The notes under the pieces are model-generated. The model had not been told where the DNA came from, made no database searches, and saw nothing but the letters and a program-made list of their open reading frames with translations. A stretch of DNA of 64,000 nt, from positions 33,310 to 97,309 of the forward strand of contig CAWKPE010000027.1 of the NCBI GenBank assembly GCA_963851385.1, given 5' to 3'. Both the position numbers and the translations under genes were made by a program. Below are positions 38,701 through 48,049 of the stretch, in pieces (position 1 is the first letter of the stretch; every line of letters starts with the position of its first letter). This DNA is from CAWEFA01 sp963851385 (lineage in GTDB: Bacteria; Bacteroidota; Bacteroidia; Bacteroidales; DTGW01).

Positions 38701-39647
38701 TAATAAACGATTTGCTTGAAATTTCTCTAATCGAAGCAAACCAGGTAAAAATAAGTAAAGCTCTTTTTGAAGTCGATTCAATACTTATTGAAATTGAAAA
38801 TTTCTTTAATCTGAAAAAAGAAAAAGATATAGATATTAGTTTTTTAAATAAAAATGAAAACAAAAAACTAATTCTTGAAAATGATTTTACCAGGTTCAGA
38901 CAGATTATTACTAATCTTTTGAACAATGCTTTAAAATTCACTGAAAATGGGCACATACATTTCGGATACAAAATAATGGAAAACCAGGTTGTTTTTTTTG
39001 TGTCTGATACTGGTATTGGTATTGATGAATCAGAATACGAAAATATATTTAATCCTTTCCACAAAGTGGATACTGATAAAACAAAATTATATAAAGGAAC
39101 AGGATTAGGCCTTTCCATTAGTAAGAAACTGGTAAATCTCATGGGAGGTGAAATATGGTTAGATTCTGAGGTTGGAAAAGGAACTACATTCTATTTTACA
39201 TTACCTTATTCTTCATCAAGCGTTCCTGAAGAAGATATTTTAGATAGCATGAAAAATATAAATATTAATTGGAAAGACATAAAGATATTAGTTGCCGAAG
39301 ACGAACCGGCAAATTTTCATCTTATCCGAAAAATATTGGAACCATCCAAAGCCATGGTAATTTGGGCAAAAAATGGTAAGGAAGCTGTAGATTATATTAA
39401 AAACAATGCTTTTTATCAACATATTTTAGTGCTAATGGATATCAAAATGCCGGTTATGGATGGAATTGAAGCATTAAAAACAATCAGGAAAATAAATAAA
39501 AATATACCGGTTATTGCTGTTACAGCTTATGCACACGAAACCGATAAATATGAAATTCTAAAAAATGATTTTAACGACTATATTGTTAAACCTCTGAAAC
39601 CCCAGATTTTATTAGAAACTATTAATAATTTTATTCATCTATCCTAA
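35795..39647 (+). CDS. Hybrid two-component sensor with periplasmic propellers (frameshift near 36810)
   Basis: A locus of about 1,280 residues. The ATG at 35795 gives a signal anchor (SGIILITLLLFFFD). Repeated Reg_prop strands follow (GNLWIGTMGGG, GKLWIGTRDNG, GVLWIGTNNGG, GILWIGSWGGG, at least a dozen), then a Y_Y_Y domain, one membrane helix (WFRIGLLIFIITVSISTYM), a coiled coil, HisKA with MSHEIRTPMN, an HATPase with DTGIGI and GTGLGLSISKKLV, and a C-terminal receiver (LMDIKMP). It resembles SusR/HTCS-type regulators but has no AraC-type HTH after the receiver. At about 36810 the frame breaks: removing one A in AGAAACAAT gives DNYVRTIFEDKTGVLWIGT, so a single-base insertion is likely. The sensed ligand is unknown, probably a glycan. 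Confidence 0.88.
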
Positions 39648-39843
39648 ATTTCAACAAGTTTTAACAAATAACTTTACTTTTCATTTGTTGATTCCGCGAA
39701 CTAATATTATGTTATAGTTCTATTGGCCTGATGCAAATGAGAATATTTTTTAATATGAAAAAATATTGGATTCATTTTAATTAAAACTTTTTTTAGCTCT
39801 TATTGTTTACATAATATTCAAATCAACTTAAAATCGTACAAAT

Positions 39844-40665
39844 ATGAAAAATCATTTCGTAATTAAAATTATTTTGTTTAGCCTGTTAGTCATTGGAATT
39901 AATTCCTTTACAGTTCCGCAAAAATCAGCTTCAACAATAAAAGAAGAAAATATCACTTATAAATCCGATAGCGTAACCTTAAAAGGTTTTGTGGCTTACG
40001 ACGAAAACGTAAAAGGAAAAAGACCCGCCATATTAGTGGTTCATGAATGGTGGGGACTTAACGATTATACAAAAATGCGGGCAAGAAAGCTTGCAGAATT
40101 AGGTTATATAGCTATGGCAGTAGATTTGTTTGGAAATGGTAAGAATGCTGCTAATCCAAAAGAAGCACAGGAATTGACTATGCCATTTTATAAAAACCCT
40201 GCATTAGGAAAAAGTCGCCTGGATGCCGCTCTCAATAAAATCAGGGAATATCCTCAAACTGATAAAAGTAATATTGCCGCTATTGGTTATTGCTTTGGTG
40301 GAGCCATGGTATTAAATGCTGCAAAGATGGGTACAGACTTGAAAGGAATCGTTAGCTTCCATGGAGGTCTTTCAATTGCGGTACCTGCAGATAAAAATCT
40401 GTTGAGTGCAAAGATACTTATTTGTCATGGAGCAAGTGATAAATTCGTATCCCAAAAAGATGTCGATGCTTTCAGACACCAGTTAGATTCTATAGGTGCT
40501 AAATATACTTTTATCGTATATCCGAACGCAACGCATGCATTTACTAACCCCGATGCAACGAAAATTGGTAAAGAATTCAATATGCCTATTGAATATAACC
40601 CCGAAGCCAACAAGAATTCTTGGAACGATATGAAAAAATTTCTTGCTGGTATATTTAAGAAATAA
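39844..40665 (+). CDS. Exported dienelactone-hydrolase-family protein
   Basis: A 273-residue protein with a signal peptide (SLLVIGINSFTVPQ). The hydrolase domain shows the dienelactone hydrolase triad: nucleophile Cys in IGYCFGGAMVLNAA, Asp in HGASDKFVSQKD and His in YPNATHAFTNPD. The usual EWWGLNDYTKMRARKLAELGY segment precedes them. Family members cleave cyclic or small esters; the true substrate is unknown. A strong terminator follows the stop codon by 15 bases, so it is transcribed alone. Confidence 0.85.
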   Translation: MKNHFVIKIILFSLLVIGINSFTVPQKSASTIKEENITYKSDSVTLKGFVAYDENVKGKRPAILVVHEWWGLNDYTKMRARKLAELGYIAMAVDLFGNGKNAANPKEAQELTMPFYKNPALGKSRLDAALNKIREYPQTDKSNIAAIGYCFGGAMVLNAAKMGTDLKGIVSFHGGLSIAVPADKNLLSAKILICHGASDKFVSQKDVDAFRHQLDSIGAKYTFIVYPNATHAFTNPDATKIGKEFNMPIEYNPEANKNSWNDMKKFLAGIFKK

Positions 40666-40680
40666 GAATTTCTCAATCTT

Positions 40681-40714
40681 AAAAAAGCATCGAAAGTTAT
40701 TTCGGTGCTTTTTT
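40681..40714. terminator. Intrinsic terminator (bidirectional)
   Basis: A 15-bp stem with one G-T pair, AAAAAAGCATCGAAA against TTTCGGTGCTTTTTT, has a 4-base loop (GTTA), and the flanking A and T runs serve both strands. It lies just after the dienelactone-hydrolase gene. Confidence 0.85.
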
Positions 40715-41152
40715 CTTTGCATCTTGCTCAATTTTATGGTTTGCGCTCTTTTAAATGCGCCAGTGTGATATCGCGATAGCTGAAGAAGATTCTTTTATAA
40801 TGCTTCAGGGAATAATTCTTATAAGTTTTTGGCCAATAGCAATCTTCTTCACTAATCAACAAATTTTACAGCTTTCCATACCCTTCTGCTCCTATTCCAA
40901 AACAATTAACTCCCACAACAGCTTAATGCTATATAGCGTTTGGAATTTATAAAAAATCATTTTATATTTCGATTTCTTAAACCCGATTAGGTTATATCAA
41001 TAATTGACGAAATAATCAAGTATGGGCATAATTTTATAATTCGCTATCCTTTGAAACATAAAACAATTAATTGAATTTTTATAATCGGTTAAATTCAAGG
41101 GAATCGGAAAATTAATATTATATTATCTGGCAAATAATACAAACAATAAACT
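40715..41152. other. Intergenic region before the S46 peptidase
   Basis: About 440 bases. A 65-codon frame inside it is compositionally unconvincing and I do not call it. The region is otherwise AT-rich with no clear promoter match or repeat. Confidence 0.3.
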
Positions 41153-43300
41153 ATGAAAAAGATATTGATCTCATCATTTTTTTACGTTTTGGTAATCTGC
41201 TCAACGATTGCACAGGAAGGGATGTGGATGTTAACACAATTGGGGCAGCTTGACCTTCCCAAAAAGGGGCTTAAGATACGTGTTGAAGAAATCTATACTC
41301 CAGATAAACCATGTCTTGCCAACGCCATTCTGCAACTTGGACAAGGTTCCGCTTCTTTTGTATCTTCTGAAGGTTTGATAATAACCAATCATCATGTGGC
41401 CTATACAGCCATTCAGCGGGCTTCTAGTCTCAACAACGATTATTTGACTAATGGTTTTTTGGCTAAAAATCGTGCTGAAGAGATTCTAGCCTCAGGTTAC
41501 CAAGCGCAACTTATGACAGAGACAAAAGATGTTACCGATGATGTATACGCAGCAGCAAAAGGAATAGTCGATCCTGTTGAAAAAGAAAAGAAATTGAATG
41601 CCAGAATTACAGAGATGAGTGAAAAAGTTAGAAAAAGAGGAATTGACCAAAAGGCAGTAATTGTTCCAATATACAACGGAAAAAAATACATCATGTACAC
41701 TTATAAAGTATTCAAAGATATTCGCATCGTATATGTTCCGCCACTTTCGATTGGTAATTATGGCGGTGAAATCGACAATTGGAACTGGCCAAGGCATACA
41801 GGAGATTTTACTTTTATGAGGGTATATGTCAGCCCAGATGGTCAAGGGTGCGAATACAGTGCTAAGAATGTACCTTATAAACCAAAAGTATGGTTAAAAG
41901 TTGCACAGGATAATTTAAAGGATGGAGATTTTAATTTTATCATTGGATATCCTGGTTATACATACCGTTATAGGTCTTCTAACTCAGTCTTGTGGAACCT
42001 TGAAAACTACTATCCATTTGCAATATCGAACTTCAGTGAAATTATTTCCCTGGAGAATGAATTAACCAGGAATGATCCTTCCGGGAAACTAAAGGTAGCC
42101 AGCAATGTCAAAGATTTAGCCAATTCGATGAAATACTTTCAGGGAAATGTTGATGGAATGAAAAAGAATCATATCCTTCAAAAAAAACTTGACTTTGAAA
42201 AAGACTACCTGGCATGGGCAAACAGCTCAACTGAGAGAAAAGCAAAATATGCCGACATTTTGTCTAAGGAAAAGTTGCAATACTCTATTCTGGATAAGAC
42301 AAAGACCAGGGATAATATTTTGGGCAACCTCCAGAACTTTTCAGGAACATTGCTCAGCGTAGCCATCAATATTTATAATATGACCCGGGAAATGGAGAAG
42401 CCTAAAAAAGAAAGACGACCAGACCTGACAGATAATAGCTTGAAAGAATATGCAGATGGACTGACTAATATTTATAACGCATACTACGAACCAGTAGATA
42501 AAGCATTACTCGTACGCACATTGAAGATGGCTGCAAAATTGCCGGAAAATCAACGTATCACAGGATTGGATTATATTTTAACCGCCTCAGGAAAAACTCC
42601 AGAAAACTGGGTAGACGAGTCTTACAATAGAACAAAAATAAAAGATACAACATTTACAAAAAGCTTGTTAAGCAAGACGAGTGTAGACATGGAAAAAACA
42701 GGAGATCCATTTATTTTACTGGCGTCGAGTATTTACGCAATGTCAGAAGAAAACAACAAAACTTATGAAGCTTTTATGGCAAATGAAAATGCTCTGAGAA
42801 AAGATTACATAGATGCTTTGAACGAATGGAAAGGCACAATGATGTATCCTGATGCCAATGGAACCATTCGGTTCACGTGGGGGCCAATCAAAGGATATAA
42901 ACCAGCTGATGCCGTTTGGTATTACCCATTTTCCACATTGCAGGGTGTTATTGATAAAAATACAGGTGAAGAACCTTTTAATGCTCCGTTGGGCTTAATT
43001 TCCTTGGAAGAAAAGAAAGATTTTGGCAAGTGGTCAAATCCGGAATTGCAAGATGTTCCTGTTGATTTCCTTAACCAATGTGATATTACCGGAGGGAATA
43101 GCGGCAGTCCCGTTATGAATGCAAACGGAGAGATTATTGGAATTGCCTTCGATGGAAATTATGAAGGAATAATCAGCGATTGGAATTACGATAATGCTAT
43201 TGTAAGGGCTATAGCTGTAAACATGAAATATGTACTTTTTATCACAGAGAAGTTTGGTAATGCCGGTTTCCTTTTGGATGAAATGGGAATAAAAAGATAA
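41153..43300 (+). CDS. S46 family dipeptidyl-peptidase (DPP7/DPP11 type)
   Basis: A 715-residue exported serine peptidase of the S46 family, which removes dipeptides from the N-termini of oligopeptides in the periplasm of asaccharolytic and other Bacteroidota. A signal peptide (FYVLVICSTIAQ) is followed by GSASFVSSEGLIITNHHVAY with the catalytic His (His80/81), GGEIDNWNWPRHTGDF carrying the Asp, and GGNSGSPV with nucleophile Ser650. Eighteen residues after that Ser, the specificity position (Arg673 in P. gingivalis DPP11, Gly in DPP7) is Gly668 here, pointing to DPP7-like preference for hydrophobic P1 residues. That alignment is made by eye. No T9SS tail. Confidence 0.93.
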   Translation: MKKILISSFFYVLVICSTIAQEGMWMLTQLGQLDLPKKGLKIRVEEIYTPDKPCLANAILQLGQGSASFVSSEGLIITNHHVAYTAIQRASSLNNDYLTNGFLAKNRAEEILASGYQAQLMTETKDVTDDVYAAAKGIVDPVEKEKKLNARITEMSEKVRKRGIDQKAVIVPIYNGKKYIMYTYKVFKDIRIVYVPPLSIGNYGGEIDNWNWPRHTGDFTFMRVYVSPDGQGCEYSAKNVPYKPKVWLKVAQDNLKDGDFNFIIGYPGYTYRYRSSNSVLWNLENYYPFAISNFSEIISLENELTRNDPSGKLKVASNVKDLANSMKYFQGNVDGMKKNHILQKKLDFEKDYLAWANSSTERKAKYADILSKEKLQYSILDKTKTRDNILGNLQNFSGTLLSVAINIYNMTREMEKPKKERRPDLTDNSLKEYADGLTNIYNAYYEPVDKALLVRTLKMAAKLPENQRITGLDYILTASGKTPENWVDESYNRTKIKDTTFTKSLLSKTSVDMEKTGDPFILLASSIYAMSEENNKTYEAFMANENALRKDYIDALNEWKGTMMYPDANGTIRFTWGPIKGYKPADAVWYYPFSTLQGVIDKNTGEEPFNAPLGLISLEEKKDFGKWSNPELQDVPVDFLNQCDITGGNSGSPVMNANGEIIGIAFDGNYEGIISDWNYDNAIVRAIAVNMKYVLFITEKFGNAGFLLDEMGIKR

Positions 43301-43340
43301 CTATAAAACCAACCATTCGTGAATTTGTCGCGATCAAATT

Positions 43341-43673
43341 TTATTCAAATTCAACTATTAAATGACCTTTGGGTACTTTTTCTCCAACACTTACACAAAT
43401 TCTTTTTACTTTTCCATCAACCGGAACTAACACAATATTCAACATTTTCATTGATTCAAGCACAAGCATGGGTTCACCTTTATTAACTTTCTGTCCTTCT
43501 TTAATAATTATCTTTTGAATAACACCCGGAATAAAAGAAAGAGCTTTTTTAAAGTCAGGTGCTTCATATTTTTTTCGGTTTGCAAATTTCTTAGTAAAAA
43601 GAGTTTTATAGTCTCTTTCCCACATGTTTAATATTTTAAAATCAGCCTGAGATATAGTGTTATTTTCTGACAT
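43341..43673 (-). CDS. Biotin carboxyl carrier protein of acyl-CoA carboxylase
   Basis: A 110-residue protein. The true start is the ATG at 43673 (MSENNTISQ); a longer frame upstream only overlaps the preceding gene. The C-terminal biotinyl domain has the biotin site VLESMKMLNIV, with the Lys of ESMKM expected to carry biotin, and the flanking GVIQKIIIKEGQKVNKGEPM hammerhead fold. It starts 16 bases after the carboxyltransferase gene on the same strand and forms a two-gene operon with it. The N-terminal 40 residues (KILNMWERDYKTLFTKKF) match the leader seen in Bacteroidota acyl-CoA carboxylase carriers. Confidence 0.9.
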   Translation of the reverse strand: MSENNTISQADFKILNMWERDYKTLFTKKFANRKKYEAPDFKKALSFIPGVIQKIIIKEGQKVNKGEPMLVLESMKMLNIVLVPVDGKVKRICVSVGEKVPKGHLIVEFE

Positions 43674-43689
43674 ATTTTTTCTCTTTTTT

Positions 43690-45234
43690 TTAAAATGGTG
43701 GAATTCCATGTTTTTTCTTAGGCATACCTGAGTCTTTATTTTCCGAAACCCCAATGGCATGTATAATATATTTACGAGTTTCTGAAGGCTCAATTACAGA
43801 ATCTATATAACCTTTTGAAGCAGCAACAAACGGATTGGCGAATTTTTCAGCATATTCTTTAACTTTTTCTTTTCTCATAGCTTCAGGATCTGCAGCCTCC
43901 GAAATTTCTTTACGGAAAATAATATTGGCTGCACCTTCAGGACCCATGACTGCAATTTCAGCTGATGGCCAGGCAAAAACAAAATCGGCACGTAAATGGC
44001 GTGAATTCATTGCAATATAACCTCCGCCATAGGCTTTACGCAGAATAATACTAATCTTTGGCACTGTTGCTTCACTATAAGAATACAATATTTTAGCACC
44101 ATGACGTATAACACCGGCATGTTCCTGATCAACACCAGGAAGATAACCCGGAAGATCAACTAATGTAACAATAGGAATATTAAAAGCATCGCAATAGCGT
44201 ATAAACCGGGCAATTTTATCTGATGAGTCAACATCAAGAACACCGGCAAGGACTAAAGGCTGGTTTGCAACAAAACCAACTGTTTCGCCATTTAACCTTC
44301 CAAATCCTATAACTGCATTAGCAGCCCATAATTCCATTATTTCAAAAAAGTCTGAATCGTCAACAATAGCCCGAATAACATCACGAACATCGTAGGGTTC
44401 TTTAGGATCATCAGGAATGATACCGCCAATTTTATATTTGGATTTCGGTTCTTTTGGTGCCTTTTTTGGAGCTTTTTCTCCGTTGTGCCAGGGAATAAAA
44501 GTAAGTAATTTTGCAATCTGTTCAAAACACTCTATTTCGCTTTTAGCAAAGAAATGAGCATTACCGGTAATTTCAGCATGCACCCGTGCTCCCCCGAGAT
44601 CTTCCTGGCTGATTTCTTCTCCAAGAACGCTTTTAATAACTTCAGGTCCTGTAATGAACATTTTAGAAATATTATCTACTACAAAAACCCAATCGGTAAG
44701 AGCTGGTGAATATACAGCACCACCTGCACAAGGTCCAAGAATGACTGATATTTGAGGAATTACTCCAGATGCAAGTGTATTACGAAAGAATATTTCACCG
44801 TAACCGGCCAGCGAGTTAACTCCTTCCTGAATTCGGGCTCCACCTGAATCGTTAATACCAATGAGAGGCATACGCATTTTCAATGCATGATCCATAATCT
44901 TGGTAATTTTACCCGCATGCATACGTCCAAGCGAGCCACCTACTACGGTAAAATCCTGTGCAAAAATGCTTATTGGTCTTCCATTCAATGTTCCTGTACC
45001 GGTTATTACGCCATCGCCATGCAATTCTTTTTTATCCATCCCAAAATCTCTGGCATCGTGCTTCACAAATAAATCATATTCATGAAATGAATCTTTATCT
45101 AAAATGGAGTAGATGCGATCCCGGGCAGTAAGTTTACCCATTGCTACCTGTTTCTCAATGGCTTTATCTCCACCTCCTTTTGATACAACTGCACGTTTCT
45201 TTTGAAGCTCAAGAATTTTATTTTCTATTGCCAT
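43690..45234 (-). CDS. Acyl-CoA carboxylase carboxyltransferase (propionyl/methylmalonyl-CoA type)
   Basis: A 514-residue carboxyltransferase (crotonase fold, two tandem domains) that moves CO2 from carboxybiotin to an acyl-CoA. Visible landmarks are FHEYDLFVKHDARDFGM near residue 50, the acyl-CoA pocket DSGGARIQEGVNSLAGYGEIF, and the biotin-side YGGGYIAMNSRHLRADFVFAWPSAEIAVMG. The length and motifs fit propionyl-CoA carboxylase beta or methylmalonyl-CoA decarboxylase alpha. No biotin carboxylase (accC) is next to it, so it either uses a subunit elsewhere or belongs to a sodium-pumping decarboxylase. The sequence alone cannot decide. Confidence 0.93.
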   Translation of the reverse strand: MAIENKILELQKKRAVVSKGGGDKAIEKQVAMGKLTARDRIYSILDKDSFHEYDLFVKHDARDFGMDKKELHGDGVITGTGTLNGRPISIFAQDFTVVGGSLGRMHAGKITKIMDHALKMRMPLIGINDSGGARIQEGVNSLAGYGEIFFRNTLASGVIPQISVILGPCAGGAVYSPALTDWVFVVDNISKMFITGPEVIKSVLGEEISQEDLGGARVHAEITGNAHFFAKSEIECFEQIAKLLTFIPWHNGEKAPKKAPKEPKSKYKIGGIIPDDPKEPYDVRDVIRAIVDDSDFFEIMELWAANAVIGFGRLNGETVGFVANQPLVLAGVLDVDSSDKIARFIRYCDAFNIPIVTLVDLPGYLPGVDQEHAGVIRHGAKILYSYSEATVPKISIILRKAYGGGYIAMNSRHLRADFVFAWPSAEIAVMGPEGAANIIFRKEISEAADPEAMRKEKVKEYAEKFANPFVAASKGYIDSVIEPSETRKYIIHAIGVSENKDSGMPKKKHGIPPF

Positions 45235-45239
45235 AAGTT

Positions 45240-45450
45240 GTTATTTTGGTTAATATTAATAAATTATAATAATTTTTGTTTTTTTTATTTGCGAGTGCAA
45301 CATTACAAAATGATATTTGTTTAAAAAAATTTTTTTAAATTAAATTGATCAATGTGCCAATGTGCCAATTAAAATAATGATGGATGGATGGATTGTTATT
45401 ATTATTTCTTATTAAATTTTCAAATTGTCTCATTTTCAAATTGTCAAATT
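45240..45450. repeat. Intergenic short-period repeats
   Basis: This gap contains several tandem low-period units: AATGTGCC-AATGTGCC (about 45350-45366), GATG-GATG-GATG (45381-45392) and two copies of TTTTCAAATTGTC separated by four bases (45417-45445). They are of the same intergenic type as other sites in the window (see findings). No protein frame is present. Confidence 0.6.
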
Positions 45451-46624
45451 ATTTAGGTGCCAACTTGTACAAATAATAAGCGACAATTGCAAAAATAATG
45501 TTAGGCAGCCAAACTGCCAGTAATGGATTTAGACTTCCGCTTATTGCAAATTGTGATGAAAATTGCATAAACACAATGTAAGAAAAACAAAATCCCATAC
45601 CAATGCCAATATGGATTCCTATTCCTCCTCTTGCCTTCTTTGATGAAACACATACACCAATTAAAGTAAGAATAAATGTTGAAAAAGGAACAGATACTCT
45701 TTTATATTTTTCAATTAAGTAAGTCTCAATATTTTCGGCTCCTTGAGATTTTTGAATTTTAATAAATTTATTCAATTCAAACAAATCCATAGATTCAACT
45801 ATATTTGTCCTCCGTCGAAAATCAGCCGGATAAATATTTAATGTGGTATCTATTGATCTGCCTTCTTTAATGCTTTCCTTCATCTCGTCAATATTGCGAA
45901 TATAATAATCCCTAATGTTCCATTTGTGTTTGGTAGAATCCCACAAAATATATTCTCCCATTAGTTTAGACAACAAATTATTATTGTTATCATATTTCTC
46001 AATCGAAAACTTATATCCTGTATTTGAAATATTGCTGTATGATTCCATGTAAATATATGTTCCAGGATTAATTTGTTTGTGAATATTTCGATAATTATAG
46101 CTAACCGGTTGGTTATGAATAAAGTTGTCTTCAAATTCAAGTCTGACTTTATTTACGTTGGGTACAACAAAATTAGTTAAGACATAAGCAAAGACTGCTA
46201 TAATTGATGCTGAAATAAAATAAGGCCAGAGTAAACGTTTATAGCTAACGCCACTGCTCAAAATAGCAATAATCTCGGTACGATAAGCCATTTTTGAAGT
46301 AAAGAAAATAACTGCAATAAACGTGAATAAATGACTATACAACAATGCAAAATATGGAATAAAGTTTAAGTAATAATCGAAAATGATTGCTTTTACTGGT
46401 GCGTTTTTTTCAATAAAATCATCTATTTTTTCTGAAAAATCAAATATTATTGCTATCAAAATAATAAGTAAGATAGCGTAAATATAAGTCCCAAGAAATT
46501 TCCGGATAATATATCGGTCTATAATTTTGAATTCCGGTTTTTTAAGGCTTGCAATGAATTTCTTTATATCTGATATAATTTTCAAAGTCTCTGCATTATG
46601 TGTTTCAACATCAAATTTTTCCAA
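45449..46624 (-). CDS. LptF/LptG (YjgP/YjgQ) family permease
   Basis: A 391-residue membrane protein of the YjgP/YjgQ family, the permease part of the Lpt ABC machine that extracts lipopolysaccharide or lipid A from the inner membrane for the LptA/C bridge. It has the family's layout: an N-terminal cytoplasmic start (IIDRYIIRKFLGTYIYAI), three membrane helices by about residue 135, a periplasmic jelly-roll (about 155-310; NIHKQINPGTYIYMESY, MGEYILWDSTKHKWNIRD), then three more helices (FSTFILTLIGVCV ... NPLLAVWLPNIIF). Bacteroidota commonly place this gene next to tgt, as here. The start codon overlaps the end of tgt by 43 bases. Confidence 0.9.
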   Translation of the reverse strand: MEKFDVETHNAETLKIISDIKKFIASLKKPEFKIIDRYIIRKFLGTYIYAILLIILIAIIFDFSEKIDDFIEKNAPVKAIIFDYYLNFIPYFALLYSHLFTFIAVIFFTSKMAYRTEIIAILSSGVSYKRLLWPYFISASIIAVFAYVLTNFVVPNVNKVRLEFEDNFIHNQPVSYNYRNIHKQINPGTYIYMESYSNISNTGYKFSIEKYDNNNNLLSKLMGEYILWDSTKHKWNIRDYYIRNIDEMKESIKEGRSIDTTLNIYPADFRRRTNIVESMDLFELNKFIKIQKSQGAENIETYLIEKYKRVSVPFSTFILTLIGVCVSSKKARGGIGIHIGIGMGFCFSYIVFMQFSSQFAISGSLNPLLAVWLPNIIFAIVAYYLYKLAPK

Positions 46625-47714
46625 TTTGCAAAGGTATCATTTAAAATTTGTTTCCTTGCTTCGGAAACAATCCATTGATAAAAGTGCAGATTGTGAATAC
46701 TTGCAATCTGGGCTCCCAGTATTTCTTTTGAAATGAATAAATGTCTCAAATAAGCTTTGGAATAAGATTGATCTACAAAACAATTACTTTCTTGTTCTAT
46801 TAGTGAAAAATCATTTTTCCATTTCTCATTTCGTATATTAATTATTCCATTTCGGGTAAAAAGCATTCCATTACGACCATTACGCGTTGGAATCACACAA
46901 TCAAACATATCTATTCCGAGAGAAATAGCTTCTAAAATATTTGCAGGTGTTCCGACTCCCATCAAATAACGAGGTTTTTCATTTGGAAGTATATCATTTA
47001 CTATATTTATCATTTCATACATGAGTTCGGCTGGTTCTCCTACAGATAACCCTCCTATTGCATTGCCTTCCATGTTGCAAAATGCAATTTTTTCTGCAGA
47101 AAATTTTCTTAATTCTTTATAAATACTACCTTGTACAATAGGGAAAAAAGACTGTTGATAGTTATATAATGGTTTAGTTTCATCTAAACTGTTTAATCCC
47201 TCTTTCCAACCAACGATGAGTTAGTTCAATCGATTTTCTGGCATATTTAAATTCACAAGGATATGGAGTACATTCATCAAATGCCATAATAATATCTGCT
47301 CCAATTATTCGCTGGATATCTACTACATTTTCAGGTGTAAAAATATGTTTTGAACCATCTATATGTGAATTGAAATGTGCACCATCTTCTTTTAATTTTC
47401 TGTTATCTGCAAGTGAATAAACCTGATATCCTCCACTATCAGTTAAAATTGGTTTGTTCCAATTCATAAACCCATGTAATCCACCTGCATCTTTTATAAC
47501 ATCAAGCCCAGGTCTTAAATATAAGATGATATGTATTACTAAGTATAATTTGTGCTTTAATATCATCTGCAAGTTCTCTCTGATGTATTGCTTTTACTGA
47601 TCCCGCTGTACCAACGGGCATAAATACAGGTGTTTCAATAATTCCATGATCAGTAGTAATCAAACTTGCTCGTGCTTTTGAATATTTATCAGTATGCTGT
47701 AATGTGAATTTCAT
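46582..47714 (-). CDS. tgt: Queuine tRNA-ribosyltransferase (tgt), two frameshifts
   Basis: Tgt exchanges guanine for a queuine precursor at position 34 of tRNAs with GUN anticodons. Three pieces on successive frames cover the enzyme end to end: MKFTLQHTDKYSKARASLI to NTYHL; LRPGLDVIKDAGGLHGF to LTHRWLERGI, including the substrate pocket PILTDSGGYQVYSL; and MEGNAIGGLSVGEPAE to the end, with the active-site MFDCVIPTRNGRNG (Asp) region. Removing one A at about 47190 (ATTAAACAG) and one base at about 47522 (CTTATATTTAAG, reverse strand) restores a single frame of about 377 residues. It is a likely operon with the Lpt permease downstream. The breaks most likely reflect consensus errors. Confidence 0.85.
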
Positions 47715-48040
47715 TTGAAGATAGCTGTCGAATTTTGGCCATTAGCTGTTAGCTTTTGGCTATATGCATTTTGATGATTTTAATAATACTCCTAATAGAA
47801 TTTTGATTCAAATTTTAGCTTAAATATTGCATAATGAATTTTTTTATTTCTAAGCAATTGGGTTAACAATTTTTCGCTAACAGCTAACAGCCAACAGCCA
47901 ATAGCTAATTTCCGGCAAATATAGCTATTTATGTGAACAAAAAGTTAATTACTTATACTGCGCACTGCTTGTTTTCGAAAGAAAACTTTAATAACATTGC
48001 ATGCCCTGTTAATACAACCATTGAATATTATTTATGATGA
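47715..48040. repeat. Intergenic region with 12-bp inverted repeat pair (GCTAACAG family)
   Basis: TTAGCTGTTAGC at 47742-47753 is the exact reverse complement of GCTAACAGCTAA at 47876-47887. Around each arm the motif is repeated with degenerate spacing (GCTAACAG-CTAACAG-CCAACAG-CCAATAG on the right). The 122-base interior is AT-rich. It is one of several quasi-palindromic low-period intergenic elements in this window. No frame or promoter is evident between tgt and the glycosyltransferase. Confidence 0.6.
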
Positions 48041-48049
48041 ATGCTGTAA

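Noticed and set aside
38483..39142. 219-codon minus-strand frame
   Set aside because: Lies antisense to the histidine-kinase domain; Ser/Phe/Leu-rich shadow with no family features.
40755..40952. 65-codon frame between the terminator and the S46 gene
   Set aside because: No signal, motif or ribosome-binding context; likely chance.
41153..43300. Trypsin-like or T9SS-sorted protease
   Set aside because: Motifs fit S46 exactly and no C-terminal sorting domain is present.
45345..45450. CRISPR-like or phage attachment repeat
   Set aside because: Units are short, degenerate and lack uniform spacers; no integrase or cas gene is near.
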